A stretch of DNA of 64,000 nucleotides from the NCBI GenBank assembly GCA_016178705.1, contig JACOST010000011.1, forward strand, positions 124,001-188,000, written 5' to 3'. The notes under the pieces are model-generated. The model ran no database searches. It was not told the DNA's origin and saw only the letters and a list, made by a program, of their open reading frames with translations. Numbering within the stretch: position 1 is the stretch's first letter; every line of letters begins with the position of its first letter. The translations under genes and the position numbers were made by a program. This stretch comes from Deltaproteobacteria bacterium. Lineage in GTDB: Bacteria > Desulfobacterota > Binatia > HRBIN30 > JACQVA1. Shown here one piece after another: positions 48,660 through 58,599 of the stretch.

Positions 48660-49232
48660 TCACTTGCCGGCGGCCGGCGTGCTGGTGAAGAGCGGGAGGT
48701 ACTCGCCGTAGCCCGCTTCCTGCAGTTTCGCCACCGGAATGAAGCGCAGCGCGGCGGAGTTCATGCAGTACCGCTTGCCGGTCGGCGGCGGGCCGTCGTC
48801 GAAGACATGCCCGAGGTGCGAATCGGCGTGCGCGGATCGGACTTCCGTGCGTGGCCCGAAGAGCTTGAAGTCGGTCTTCGTGCGAACGTTGTCCGCGGCG
48901 AGCGGCTTGGTGAAGCTCGGCCAACCGGTGCCGGATTCGAATTTGTCGAGCGAGCTGAATACCGGCTCACCGGAGACCACGTCGACGTAGATGCCGGGGA
49001 GGTGATTGTCCCAGTACTCGTTGCGAAACGGCGGCTCGGTGCCTTCCTGCTGCGTGACCTTGAACTGCATCGGTGTCAACGACTGCTGCAGCGTCGCCTC
49101 GCTGGGTTTGTGAAACGTCGCGGCGTCCCATGCGCGCGCGTCGCGACGCGCACCGGCGAGCATTGCCGCGATCACGACGAAGGACAGCAGCATTCGGCGT
49201 GGTGCAACTCGTTTGTGCATCATGGCGAACAT
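48660..49232 (-). CDS. msrB: peptide-methionine (R)-S-oxide reductase, secreted
   Basis: 190 residues from the ATG at 49232, whose AT shares the TAATG overlap with the msrA stop; GGAGGAGGCG is the ribosome site. A signal or anchor ([20 protein letters not shown]) suggests export. MsrB marks are [30 protein letters not shown] and the catalytic Cys in [11 protein letters not shown]. The four zinc Cys of typical MsrB are absent. It reduces oxidised Met in envelope proteins, paired with MsrA. Confidence 0.92.
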   Translation of the reverse strand: MFAMMHKRVAPRRMLLSFVVIAAMLAGARRDARAWDAATFHKPSEATLQQSLTPMQFKVTQQEGTEPPFRNEYWDNHLPGIYVDVVSGEPVFSSLDKFESGTGWPSFTKPLAADNVRTKTDFKLFGPRTEVRSAHADSHLGHVFDDGPPPTGKRYCMNSAALRFIPVAKLQEAGYGEYLPLFTSTPAAGK

Positions 49233-49897
49233 TACGGCGCCTCCTCCATCCCGCCGTTCGGCGCCGCGCCCCACAACTCCTTCAGGCGTTGGTCGCGGCC
49301 ACAGTTCCAGCGATAGTACTTGTACCGCACGGGATTCTTGTCGTGATATTTCTGGTGGTACTCCTCGGCCGGATAGAACTCGGTCGCCGCGACGATCTCG
49401 GTGACGATCGGGCGGGCGAAGCGCTTGGACTCATCGAGTTGGTGCTTCGACGCCTCCGCCAACTTCCGCTGCGTCTCGTCGTTATAGAAGATCGCCGTGC
49501 GATACTGATTGCCGTGATCGCAGAACTGCGCGTTGGACGTAATCGGGTCGACGTTGTGCCAGAACACGTCGAGCAACTGCTCATAGCGGATCTTCTGCGG
49601 ATCGTAGACGATCTGCACCGACTCGGCATGCCCGGTACCACCGGCTGAAACCTCCTCGTAGGTGGGATTCTTCGTCTGGCCCCCGGTGTAGCCAACCGTG
49701 ACCGATACCACGCCGGGAAGATTTTCGAACGGCGGCTGCATGCACCAGAAGCAGCCACCAGCAAAGGTGGCCTTAGCCGTCGACTGAGGTTGGACGCTGT
49801 CGGCGGCATGAGCGGCGGGCAGCCGCAGCAACGCAAGGCTCGCTACCGCAGCGAGCAGCAGCCAGCGTGTAGTCGAAGTAGTTGTGGCGATAATCAT
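49232..49897 (-). CDS. msrA: peptide-methionine (S)-S-oxide reductase, secreted
   Basis: 221 residues with a signal peptide ([21 protein letters not shown]) and the MsrA active site GGCFWC (Cys49) at the start of the mature part, then [27 protein letters not shown] and [12 protein letters not shown]. It works on S-sulfoxides, complementing MsrB. GGAAGGATCTG is its ribosome site. The two genes form a tight operon. Confidence 0.94.
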   Translation of the reverse strand: MIIATTTSTTRWLLLAAVASLALLRLPAAHAADSVQPQSTAKATFAGGCFWCMQPPFENLPGVVSVTVGYTGGQTKNPTYEEVSAGGTGHAESVQIVYDPQKIRYEQLLDVFWHNVDPITSNAQFCDHGNQYRTAIFYNDETQRKLAEASKHQLDESKRFARPIVTEIVAATEFYPAEEYHQKYHDKNPVRYKYYRWNCGRDQRLKELWGAAPNGGMEEAP

Positions 49898-50090
49898 CAG
49901 ATCCTTCCTTCACACACTAAACTATCACGTGGGCTTCCGAGTTCCCGCGAGTACGATGCCTAGGAACTGATCCGGTTTCAGCTCACGCTGCAAACGAACG
50001 GTTCGCGGTTCGTAGCGTTGGAGATGGTTGCCGGCTTTCGACGGGGGTTCAACGACCTCGTCGCAGGCTTTCAGCGCGCAAGGGGCGATG

Positions 50091-51371
50091 CTACGCCGGC
50101 CGCGATGATTCGCTGGCGACGCGCGAGGTGCGCGGCTTCAGGACCGAGACGGGACGAGGGGCGACGGCGCCGACCGCGTCGGCGAGGAGAAACGCTTCAA
50201 TCTCATCGATGCGCGCAGCGGCATCGCGATAGCCGATGTCGATCAACGCCCGCGTGTAGGCGGAATCGAAGAGCAGGTAACTCATCAGATCGGCGCTCTG
50301 CGCGTCCGGGGTTCCCAGACCATCCATGAGGTATCGCACGAGACGCGGCATCTTGTGCGCCAAGGCCTTGGCGACGATCGCCAGATCTTCAGAAGGATTG
50401 ATCGCCAGCGGGGTCACGACCCGCATGGGCTCCATCGCCGGCCGGTCAGTTTCCTGCGTGGAGGTAACCGCACCCCCGCCGTAGCGGCGAACCAACTCGT
50501 TCATCCGCTTGAGGTGATCGAGATCGGTATCGAGATGATCGAGAAAGATGGCGTTGAAGAAGACGCCACAGATTTGCGACAGCGGCGGCGGTGGCATCTT
50601 CGGTTCTTCGTCGCGCCGGGTGATCAACTCCGTCTGCGAGAGATCGTCTGCCGAACGCGGGCAACGGATCCCGACCGCGAACACCCGCGTGGCGCCAAGC
50701 CGGATCGCCGGGCTGAACGGCGTCACCAACCGCAGTCCGCCATCGCCGAAGTAGAAATCGCCAACCTCCGAGCGCAGCCGCACCGGCTGGAAGACAATCG
50801 GAATCGCCGCCGAGGCGCAGATGTGATCGATGGTGAGTCGGACCGCAAGCGTGACGCGGCGGGCCTTCACCCACAGCGGATGCCCAGGCGTTCCTTCAAT
50901 GAAGGTGAACGACTTGCCCGAGTGGTAGCTGGTGGCTGACACCGCCGCGGCGTAGAGATGTCCGCGCCGGATCGATTCGGCGATACCCTCGAGCGGCAGG
51001 TGCTTGGCGAGAAAGGCGCGCAGCGGCGAGGCGTCGAGCAACGAGCGCACACCGGCGCCCGGGAGCAACCCACCGAAGGTCAAATCCTGCAACATGCGCA
51101 GACCGTTGGCGCCGAGCGACAGCGCATCGGCCTTGAACACGTCGCGCACCGTGACTTCCGACCACAATCGGGCGAGTTGCTGCGTCGCCTCGCGGAAATT
51201 GGGACTCAGCGCCGCGATCATCGCCCCGTTGATCGCGCCCGCCGACGCGCCGGTGACGATTCGAAATGGAGAGGGCTTGTGGCGGAGCGCGGCGATCTCA
51301 CCGATGCGCTTGAGCACACCCGCTTGATAGGCGCCGCGCGCGCCGCCAGCCGTCAATACGAGACCGAGCAT
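50091..51371 (-). CDS. patatin-like phospholipase
   Basis: 426 residues. The oxyanion loop is AGGARGAYQAG, the nucleophile Ser43 is in VTGASAGAINGA (G-x-S-x-G), and the catalytic Asp is in YFGDGGLRLVTP (D-G-G). The tail includes EDLAIVAKALAHKMPRLVRYLMDGLG. Patatin-like enzymes cleave acyl chains from lipids; in bacteria some are secreted toxins, but no signal is visible here. 193 bases separate it from msrA. Confidence 0.9.
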   Translation of the reverse strand: MLGLVLTAGGARGAYQAGVLKRIGEIAALRHKPSPFRIVTGASAGAINGAMIAALSPNFREATQQLARLWSEVTVRDVFKADALSLGANGLRMLQDLTFGGLLPGAGVRSLLDASPLRAFLAKHLPLEGIAESIRRGHLYAAAVSATSYHSGKSFTFIEGTPGHPLWVKARRVTLAVRLTIDHICASAAIPIVFQPVRLRSEVGDFYFGDGGLRLVTPFSPAIRLGATRVFAVGIRCPRSADDLSQTELITRRDEEPKMPPPPLSQICGVFFNAIFLDHLDTDLDHLKRMNELVRRYGGGAVTSTQETDRPAMEPMRVVTPLAINPSEDLAIVAKALAHKMPRLVRYLMDGLGTPDAQSADLMSYLLFDSAYTRALIDIGYRDAAARIDEIEAFLLADAVGAVAPRPVSVLKPRTSRVASESSRPA

Positions 51372-51623
51372 CCCACCCCTGGAAAAGCACCGGTCATGCC
51401 ACCGCGAGAGACGCTCCCGAATCTGTGTGGACCTTGATCGCGATCGGTCAACGACGCTCCGGTGCTCATCGCCACAGCAGTCGCTGCCGGCGCATTAGGC
51501 GGTCGTCGCACAACTCGGCTCCCAGCGCGGGTGATCGCCGCGGGTAGGAGGCGTGGGAGTCGGTTGCTCCTCGTCACCTTTCATCTTAAGGTCAGGACCA
51601 TCCGCGACGAAGGAGAGCCCTTC

Positions 51624-52448
51624 ATGACTGACCAACGCATTCGAGTTGAACCCATCGCTGCCGCGCTCGGCGCGGAAGTGTCGGGGGTGAACCTAGCCGT
51701 GGCAATGGACGCGGACACCGAGCGCGAGATCCATGCGGCGCTGATGCAGCACCAGGTCATTTTCTTTCGCGATCAGAACATCAGCGCACAGCAGCACAAG
51801 GATTTCGGGCGACGCTTCGGCGAACTGCACGTACACCCGGTACTGCCCTCGCTGCAGGCGGAAGGTCATCCAGAGATCGTCGTGCTCGAGAGCAACGAGC
51901 ACATGCCGTACGTCGCGGAGCATTGGCACAGTGACGTGACCTTCGAGCGCCAGCCGCCACTGGGCTCCGTCCTCCGCGGCCTGGTCATACCCGAGGCTGG
52001 CGGCGATACGATGTGGGCGAGCATGTACGCAGCGTACGACGCGCTGTCGTCGGCGATGCAACGGCTGCTCGGGGAGCTGCGCGCCAAACACGACGGCGGC
52101 ACCTTCCTCGCCGTCGCCACTGCCGAACAGAAACAGAAGCTGGAGCAAGATCAGACCGCCGTGCACCCGGTGATTCGCACGCATCCGGTGACGGGCCGCA
52201 AGGGCATCTACGTCAACGCCTCGTTCACCAAGCGCATCGAAGGGATGAAGCGCAAGGAGAGCGATGCGCTGTTGCACTTCCTCTGCGAGCACGTCACCTC
52301 GCCGGAGTTCACCTGCCGCTTCCGCTGGCGCCCGAACTCGATCGCGATGTGGGACAACCGCTGCACGCAGCACCGAGTGGTGACCGACAACGTCCGCGCT
52401 CATCGCCGCATGGAACGCGTCACGATCTGCGGCGACGCGCCGTTTTGA
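51624..52448 (+). CDS. TauD/TfdA family Fe(II)/2-oxoglutarate-dependent dioxygenase
   Basis: 274 residues from the ATG at 51624 (AAGGAGAG eight bases upstream). The facial triad shows as His102-x-Asp104 in EHWHSDVTFERQPPLGSVLRG and His in MWDNRCTQHRVV; the oxoglutarate Arg follows in RRMERVTICG. Members hydroxylate taurine, 2,4-D, or other acids using O2 and 2-oxoglutarate. Stand-alone gene. Confidence 0.92.
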   Translation: MTDQRIRVEPIAAALGAEVSGVNLAVAMDADTEREIHAALMQHQVIFFRDQNISAQQHKDFGRRFGELHVHPVLPSLQAEGHPEIVVLESNEHMPYVAEHWHSDVTFERQPPLGSVLRGLVIPEAGGDTMWASMYAAYDALSSAMQRLLGELRAKHDGGTFLAVATAEQKQKLEQDQTAVHPVIRTHPVTGRKGIYVNASFTKRIEGMKRKESDALLHFLCEHVTSPEFTCRFRWRPNSIAMWDNRCTQHRVVTDNVRAHRRMERVTICGDAPF

Positions 52449-52500
52449 TAGTCGCCTTGTCGGACCCTGACGCGGTCCTCACGGACGATGTGGAGAGACC

Positions 52501-53019
52501 GTGACCCCCCGTCAACTCCGGTGGATGCTGACTGTCCTGGGAGGGTTGGCGCTGGCGCGCGGCGGGGCGTCGATCTTCTCGCGGCCGGAGCAAGAGGTTT
52601 TGTACGCGGCCTATACGTTGCCGCCCACGTGTCTGAGCAGCGGCTGTATTACCATCTACACGCTCACCGTCGGCAACACCGGCACTGAAGACCAGGAGCA
52701 AGTCCGTGTCCGCCTGCACGACTCTGGGCTGCAGGCGGCAGTCCTTCCACCCACGGTACGAACCTTCGGCAAGGTCGAGCGACCGTTCGCCATGAGCGAG
52801 GACGCCGGCGTGCGCACCTACGCGCTCGGCCGCCTGCGGCCCGGTGATCGCGTCGAGCTGTCGTTCGCGTTGCGGACGGCTTCGCCCGCGGCCGCACCGC
52901 CGTGGGATGCCATTCTCGCCGGGGTCGATCCGGCTCGCGGCACTGCTCGCGCCGGTGACCCGGCAGCGGTCAGCCTCGGCCGGCTCCTCTATACCGTGTT
53001 TGGCGTGCGCTGGTGGTAG
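52501..53019 (+). CDS. predicted secreted/anchored protein of unknown function
   Basis: 172 residues from a GTG at 52501. An N-terminal hydrophobic stretch (RWMLTVLGGLALARGG) precedes a beta-sandwich-like body CLSSGCITIYTLTVGNTGTEDQEQVRVRLHDSG, with text like bacterial adhesion or CARDB repeats (LTVGNTG). Two nearby Cys (CLSSGC) could form a disulfide. I recognise no named family. Lies between a dioxygenase and an ABC-F gene. Confidence 0.55.
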   Translation: MTPRQLRWMLTVLGGLALARGGASIFSRPEQEVLYAAYTLPPTCLSSGCITIYTLTVGNTGTEDQEQVRVRLHDSGLQAAVLPPTVRTFGKVERPFAMSEDAGVRTYALGRLRPGDRVELSFALRTASPAAAPPWDAILAGVDPARGTARAGDPAAVSLGRLLYTVFGVRWW

Positions 53020-53050
53020 CCGAACGCCGCTGACTCGCCACGCAATGTGA

Positions 53051-54850
53051 TCACTGCGTTTGCTTCGCTTCCAGTTCGGCCCAGCGTGCGTACAAGCGAT
53101 CGACGTGCTCCTGCGCTTCCCGCAGCATTGTGTAGCGTTGGTGCAGCACCGCGGCGTCGGCGGCGACGGAGGGATCGCTGGTCGCCGCGTGGCACGCTTC
53201 GAGCGCCTGTTCGGCGGCCAGAATTGTCGCTTCCATCGCAACCCATTCGCGGCGCTCGGTGTACGAGAGGCGCTTGACGCCACTTGGCGCGGGCTTGGCG
53301 ACCGGGCTGGCCGCAGCCGGCCTCTCGACCGTCACTTGCCCGCGCTGCGCATCTTGCCATTGCTGGAAGTCGGCGAAGACTTCCGCCCGGCCGGTGCCAT
53401 CGAGCGCCAACACCACGGTGGACACGCGGTCGAACAGGAAACGGTCGTGGGTCACCAACACAATTGCGCCGCCGAATTCGAGCAGACTCTCTTCCAACAC
53501 TTCGAGCGTCGGGATGTCGAGGTCGTTGGTCGGCTCGTCGAGCATCAGCACGTCCGCCGGGCGCAACATGAGTTGCGCGATCGACACGCGCGCCCGCTCG
53601 CCGCCCGACAGCCGCCCCACCGGCATGTCGAGTTGCTCGCTCGGGAACAGGAAGCGCTTAGCCCAGGTGGCAACGTGAAGCGGCCGATCGTTATAGATGA
53701 CCTGATCGCCATGCGGCGCGAGGGCGCGGCGGAGTGTGAGCGTGTCGTCGATCTGCTCGCGGTGTTGATCGAGATACACAATGCGCAGCCCGTCGGCGCG
53801 CTCAATCGTGCCACTATCGACGGACTCATCACCCGCCAGCAAGCGCAGGAGCGTCGTCTTGCCGCTGCCGTTGGGGCCAAGAATCCCGAGGCGCATGCCG
53901 GGCGACAGCGTCAGGCTGAGCCCCTCGATGATCGTTTGGCTGGCGAAGCGTTTCGCGATTTGCTCGGCGACCAGCAGCCGCTTGGTCTTGCGGTCGGATG
54001 CGTTGAACTCGATCCGCACCGCGCGGGTCGATGTCCGACTCGTGACCGTCGCGAGTTCAGCCTGCAACAACGCTGCGTCTTGGATGCGCGCCCCCGACTT
54101 GCGCGTGCGCGCCTTGGGGCCGCGCTTCAGCCATTCGAGTTCGCCGCGCACGCGGTTCGCCAGGGTCGCGCGATAGCTCTCTTGCCCGCGCAGCGCTTCA
54201 TCCTTCTTCTCGAGGAAGTCGCTGTAGGTGCCGCGCGTATCGAGGACGCCGGTGGCATAGCAGCGGTTCAACTCGATGATGCGATTGGCGACGTTCTCGA
54301 GAAAGTAGCGATCGTGGCTAACAACCAAATACGCGAGAGCTTCCGCACGCAGCAGCTTCTCCAGCCACAAGATGCCGTCGACGTCGAGATGGTTGGTGGG
54401 CTCGTCCATCAGTAACAGGTCGGGCGCGCGCACCAGCGCGCAAGCGACCGCCAAGCGCTTCGTCCACCCACCCGACAGCGTCGCTGCGCGTTGTCGCGGG
54501 TCGGGAAAGCCAACCTTGGCGAGCGCGATGCTCACCCGCGTGTGGCGCTCGTCCGCATCGACGAGGTCGTCGGGAAGCGCGGCGGTGACGATGTCTTCAA
54601 TGCCCTGATCCGGCGGGAAGGTCGCGTCCTGCGGCACGTATCCCAAGCGCAGGAGCTTGCGCACCGCGCGCGTGCCGCTGTCCGGGGTCTCGATCCCGGC
54701 GAGGATCTTCAGCAGCGTCGACTTGCCGCTGCCGTTGGGGCCGACCAGGCCGACACGATCGCCCTCAAACAACCCGAAGGAGAGCTGTTCGAACAGCGGG
54801 GCGGTGCCGTAGGCTTTACTGATGGCTTGGCAACTGAGCAAGAGAGACAT
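53051..54850 (-). CDS. uup: ABC-F family ATPase (Uup-like)
   Basis: 599 residues with two ATP-binding cassettes and no membrane part. Walker A motifs are GPNGSGKSTLLK and GPNGSGKTTLLR; signatures LSGGWTKRLAVA and LSGGERARVSIA; Walker B LLMDEPTNHLDVDGI and LMLDEPTNDLDIPTL. A C-terminal coiled coil (TERREWVAMEATILAAEQALEACHAA ... EAKQTQ) is typical of Uup. ABC-F proteins act on ribosomes or DNA intermediates. Start context is clean. Confidence 0.92.
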   Translation of the reverse strand: MSLLLSCQAISKAYGTAPLFEQLSFGLFEGDRVGLVGPNGSGKSTLLKILAGIETPDSGTRAVRKLLRLGYVPQDATFPPDQGIEDIVTAALPDDLVDADERHTRVSIALAKVGFPDPRQRAATLSGGWTKRLAVACALVRAPDLLLMDEPTNHLDVDGILWLEKLLRAEALAYLVVSHDRYFLENVANRIIELNRCYATGVLDTRGTYSDFLEKKDEALRGQESYRATLANRVRGELEWLKRGPKARTRKSGARIQDAALLQAELATVTSRTSTRAVRIEFNASDRKTKRLLVAEQIAKRFASQTIIEGLSLTLSPGMRLGILGPNGSGKTTLLRLLAGDESVDSGTIERADGLRIVYLDQHREQIDDTLTLRRALAPHGDQVIYNDRPLHVATWAKRFLFPSEQLDMPVGRLSGGERARVSIAQLMLRPADVLMLDEPTNDLDIPTLEVLEESLLEFGGAIVLVTHDRFLFDRVSTVVLALDGTGRAEVFADFQQWQDAQRGQVTVERPAAASPVAKPAPSGVKRLSYTERREWVAMEATILAAEQALEACHAATSDPSVAADAAVLHQRYTMLREAQEHVDRLYARWAELEAKQTQ

Positions 54851-54945
54851 CGGGACGCGCCTTGTACCTCAGCGGACGCGGAAGCTGAAGCATGGTGCGC
54901 AGCGGGCATCGCAAGTGTCCCGCTATTCAAGGGTACCGGCGCACC

Positions 54946-57132
54946 TCACGCCGCGCGGTCGACGCTCCCACTCTCCACACGCCGCAGACGGACGGGGACG
55001 CCGTTGAGGATCGACTGGCCGACGACGCTTTCGACGCGCTGGTCGTCGGTGAAGTCGTTCGCCGACACTCCCGCATGCGCGCCTGCAACCGATTGCCACG
55101 CCGCACTCGCCGCATGACCCCAGCCGTGCGGCAGGCTGACGACGCCGGGCATGACTTCGTCGGTGACCCGCACCGGAACGATGCCGCTGTACACCCGGCT
55201 CTCCACCATCGCCGGCTCGCTGTCGCGTAGTCCCGCGCGCGCGGCATCGTCCGGATGGACGTACAACACACAGCGATCGCGACCCGCGACCAGGGACGGC
55301 ACGTTGTGCATCCATGAATTGTTGGTGCGCAGTTCGCGCCGTCCAATGAGGAGCACTTCGTCACTCGGATGCGGCTGCTCCAGTTCGCCTTCGAGCCGCG
55401 CCAACGCGTCCATCAGTGGCGCGGCGACCAGGTGAATCTTTCCGTCTTTGGTCTGCAACCGATGGCGAAACCCAGGCTGCGCCGCGCCAAGATCGACGCC
55501 GTAGGGTGACGCCTTCACGTGCGCCAGATTGATCCCGCGCTTCCACGGCAAGAAGCGATCGCCGTGCGGGCCGATGCGGAACAACAAGTCGAGCGTACGC
55601 TCGGGGTCGTAGCGCCACCCCAGTTTGCTCGCGAGGCGCAGAGGCCCGTCGATCCATTTCATCCCGGTCGGACCGCCGCCAAGCTCTTCGGTCAGTCGCA
55701 ACAGGATCTCCCAGTCGGCCAGTTCGCCGGCTTCCTTCTGCACGACCGGCGGACACCAGCGAGCGGCATTGCGCAGCGACACACTCGGCGACAGCGGTTC
55801 CGAATGGTCTTCGGCCAACGACCAGCACGGTGGCAGGATGAGATCGGCGTGCCGCGTCGTCTCGTTGATGTACAAGTCGACCGACACCATGAACTCGATC
55901 TGCTCCAGCGCGCGATCGAGGCGCCGGCCGTTCGGCGTCGACAACACCGGGTTGCCGGCGACGGTCACCATCGCACGGACCTGGCCCGCTCCCGGGGTTT
56001 CGATTTCCTCGGCCAAAATCGACGCCGGCAAATCGCATCCGGTCTCCGGCAGGCCGCGCACGCGGCTGCGCCAGCGGTCGTGTCCGTTCATGCCGCCGAG
56101 CTTGACGAACTGCGACGCATCGAGGGCGGGCTCGGGAAACATTGCGCCGCCTTCGGCGCCGAGCCGACCCATCGCCAGGTTGAGGAGATCGTTGGCCCAG
56201 GTGGCCAGCGTGCCGAACGCGTTGTTGCATGTGCCAACGCGGGTGTAGACCACGCCGCGCGCCGCCGTGGCGAACTCGAGGGCCAGACGGCGGGTCACAC
56301 TCGCGGCGATCCCGGTCATAGCTTCGGTGCGCTCGGGTGAGAACGACTGCAGCCGCAATGCGATCTCATCCCATCCGGTCGTGATCTGCCGCAACGCGAT
56401 TGGGTCGATCCGTTTGGCTTCGAGCAGCGCGTACACCATGGCTAACAGGAAAGCGGCGTCGCCGCCGGGCCGAATGAAGACATGCTCGTCGGCGAGCTTC
56501 GCGGTCTCCGTAAAGCGGGGATCGACGATGACGATCTTGCCGCCGCGCTCGCGGATCGCACGCAGGCGGGCGCGCACGTCGGGCGTCACCATCGCGCTGC
56601 CCTGCGAGATAGCCGGGTTCGCCCCTACGCACAGGAAGTAGTCGGTGCGGTCGAGATCCGGCACCGGCATCACCATGGTGTTCCCGTAGAGATAGTAGGA
56701 CGCGGCGAAGCGCGGTGACGTGTCCTGCGAGCCCGCGCCGGTGCGATTGCGGCTCCCGAGCGCGTTGAGAAACGACCCGAGCATGGTGATGCCGCTATAG
56801 TTGTGTACCAGCGGGTTGCCGAAGTAGACGGCGACGGCATCAGCGCCGTGGCGGGCGCGGATCTCACGCAGCCGCGAGCCCGCAAGCGCAAACGCCTCGT
56901 CCCACGACACCTCGTGAAAGCGCCTGTCCGGGCCGCGGCGCACGGGGCGGCGCAGCCGGTCGGGATCGTGATGAATGTCGGCGATGGCCATGCCTTTGGG
57001 ACAGACGTAACCGTGCGAGTGTGGATCGTGCTCATCCGGCCGCACCGCGACGACGCGATTGCCCTCGACCTCGAACTTGAGGCCACATCCGGCCTCGCAG
57101 AGATTGCAGCTCCTCAGCACCGTCGTCGCCAT
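54946..57132 (-). CDS. molybdopterin-dependent oxidoreductase (formate dehydrogenase/nitrate reductase superfamily)
   Basis: 728 residues from the ATG at 57132 (MATTVLRSCNLCEAGCGLKFE). The [4Fe-4S] Cys set is CNLCEAGC...YVCPKG. Mo-bis-PGD binding text is NSYSGITMLGSFLNALG... and KIVIVDPRFTETAKLADEHVFIRPGGDAAFLLAMVYALLEAK, and LINLAMGRLGAEGGAM. No Tat signal is present, so it is cytoplasmic. The metal ligand is not obvious: the expected spot reads RTGAGSQDTSP with no Cys or Sec. The family subtype and substrate are unclear. Confidence 0.85.
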   Translation of the reverse strand: MATTVLRSCNLCEAGCGLKFEVEGNRVVAVRPDEHDPHSHGYVCPKGMAIADIHHDPDRLRRPVRRGPDRRFHEVSWDEAFALAGSRLREIRARHGADAVAVYFGNPLVHNYSGITMLGSFLNALGSRNRTGAGSQDTSPRFAASYYLYGNTMVMPVPDLDRTDYFLCVGANPAISQGSAMVTPDVRARLRAIRERGGKIVIVDPRFTETAKLADEHVFIRPGGDAAFLLAMVYALLEAKRIDPIALRQITTGWDEIALRLQSFSPERTEAMTGIAASVTRRLALEFATAARGVVYTRVGTCNNAFGTLATWANDLLNLAMGRLGAEGGAMFPEPALDASQFVKLGGMNGHDRWRSRVRGLPETGCDLPASILAEEIETPGAGQVRAMVTVAGNPVLSTPNGRRLDRALEQIEFMVSVDLYINETTRHADLILPPCWSLAEDHSEPLSPSVSLRNAARWCPPVVQKEAGELADWEILLRLTEELGGGPTGMKWIDGPLRLASKLGWRYDPERTLDLLFRIGPHGDRFLPWKRGINLAHVKASPYGVDLGAAQPGFRHRLQTKDGKIHLVAAPLMDALARLEGELEQPHPSDEVLLIGRRELRTNNSWMHNVPSLVAGRDRCVLYVHPDDAARAGLRDSEPAMVESRVYSGIVPVRVTDEVMPGVVSLPHGWGHAASAAWQSVAGAHAGVSANDFTDDQRVESVVGQSILNGVPVRLRRVESGSVDRAA

Positions 57133-57293
57133 GCGTTGTCCTCCCGTCGCTACGATCATCGAGCTTCCCGCAACTTTCACGCCGCCAGTTGCAAACGATG
57201 CCGCGCAGGGCGGCGCGGCCAGACGCGCCGTGCCATGTTGCAGCCGAGCAACGTCGCGTTGTGCACACACTACAGCGCGTGTCGGCCAAATGA

Positions 57294-57326
57294 AACGGGG
57301 TGCGGGCGAGCTGCCCGCACCCCGTT
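57294..57326 (-). terminator. rho-independent terminator of the DUF5666-like gene
   Basis: Perfect 14-bp stem AACGGGGTGCGGGC / GCCCGCACCCCGTT with a 5-base loop. Read on the minus strand it lies 25 bases after the stop of the gene at 57352-58407 and is followed by TCATTTGG, a weak T-rich run. Confidence 0.7.
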
Positions 57327-57351
57327 CGAGGTGCCGCTTGTGTAACGCAGC

Positions 57352-58407
57352 CTAGTGATGGATCGGCCGCAGGCGGATGCGAATCCGGCGCGTCTCGTTG
57401 CCTCGGACGCGGGCGATCCGGCGGCTCACGCTTGTGGTGCCCGCCTGCACCCGAGTGACGACGACTTTGGCAAACCCGGTCGGCAAACCGTTGAGCGTGC
57501 AGTTGCCGTTGGCGTTGGTGTGAAAGTGCAGCCGCTTTCCTGTGCGCCCGCCGACGGTTCCAACGGCAGTATTGGCTGGCGTCGGATTCTGCACGGTGGT
57601 CAGCGCGACCACGTCGACGGAAATATCGTCGACCGGATTACCGTCGTCGTCGACATCGTTGATCGCGTTGCCATGGTTGTCTTCGATCTCGACCTCGACC
57701 TGGTTGGCGAAGTTCTTGACCTCAAGCTCAGTGGCCACGAGCGGTAGGGTGCTTGACGCCAACTTCACTTCGGCGAACTGGCCGACCATCAGTTGGCTGG
57801 GATCAATGGCTTCGGAACTCTGGTCGTCGTTGTCCGAACCGTCGATGCCGGCGCCGCTGACATCGACCGACAGCCCAAGCAACGTGATCGAGCCGGCATC
57901 GATGCCCTGGATCGGCGCCTTGATCTCCGTCTCGGCGTTGCCGTTGCCTGTCTGCTTGACCGAAGTGGCGATCAGCGGTGTGCTGTCGCTGGCCAATCGC
58001 ACCTCGACCAACTTGCCGACCACGAGCCCAGCACAGCCGTTGGTGATCGGCGCCGCGATCGGTGCCGCTGTCGGCGTAGGCGTGGGAGGCGGCGCGCAGT
58101 AGTAGCAACCGCCCGGCGCGGGATCGTTACCGCCACCGCTACCATGCCGATGACTGGTGGAGTCGTCGGCCTCACCCGGATCTGCCGCGCCACTCTCGAC
58201 CTCAATCGTGGCCGTGCTGACATCGATCGTGAGGCCGAGCACCGTGACGGTCGGCGGCGTGGCGTCGCAGTTGGTAGCATCGAGCGAGGCCTGCATCTTG
58301 ATCTCGGTATCAAAGGTTTCGTCATCAGCTGCCGCGCGGCGCGCGGGGGAAAGCGCGAGCGCGAGCACGGTGGCGGCCAGTACGGATAGTTGCATCGTGG
58401 TCTTCAT
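57352..58407 (-). CDS. secreted protein with tandem DUF5666-like repeats
   Basis: 351 residues from the ATG at 58407, with AAGGAGGATC upstream and a signal peptide (LSVLAATVLALALSPARRAAA). The body repeats DUF5666-type blocks: VVGKLVEVRLASDSTPLIATSVK..., VGQFAEVKLASSTLPLVATELEVK, each preceded by VTVLGLTIDVS or ITLLGLSVDVSG. A Gly/Pro linker (HRHGSGGGNDPAPGGCYYC...PPPTPTPTA) separates them, and the C-terminus looks like a carboxypeptidase-regulatory domain (GNCTLNGLPTGFAKVVVTRVQAGTTSV). Function unknown. Confidence 0.65.
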   Translation of the reverse strand: MKTTMQLSVLAATVLALALSPARRAAADDETFDTEIKMQASLDATNCDATPPTVTVLGLTIDVSTATIEVESGAADPGEADDSTSHRHGSGGGNDPAPGGCYYCAPPPTPTPTAAPIAAPITNGCAGLVVGKLVEVRLASDSTPLIATSVKQTGNGNAETEIKAPIQGIDAGSITLLGLSVDVSGAGIDGSDNDDQSSEAIDPSQLMVGQFAEVKLASSTLPLVATELEVKNFANQVEVEIEDNHGNAINDVDDDGNPVDDISVDVVALTTVQNPTPANTAVGTVGGRTGKRLHFHTNANGNCTLNGLPTGFAKVVVTRVQAGTTSVSRRIARVRGNETRRIRIRLRPIHH

Positions 58408-58551
58408 GGGCTGATCCTCCTTGCAGCTCTTAGGACTCATTGGTTCCGACGCGAGCACTGACAAGAGCTAAGGCAATCGGCTTGCCAACTTGTGGGCTGA
58501 CACTCGAAAGGAAGAAATGCCGCGGATCGAAGGTTCCCGCGGGCTAAGCCG

Positions 58552-58583
58552 CACGCGCTGTGGGGCAAGCCCCCCAGCGCGTG
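58552..58583 (-). terminator. hairpin downstream of the P450 gene
   Basis: CACGCGCTG pairs with CAGCGCGTG (9 bp) with an inner GGGG/CCCC stem and CAAG loop. It lies 17 bases past the P450 stop on the minus strand. No U-run, so factor-independent termination is uncertain. Confidence 0.5.
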
Positions 58584-58599
58584 TGGGGGATTCGCCGCA

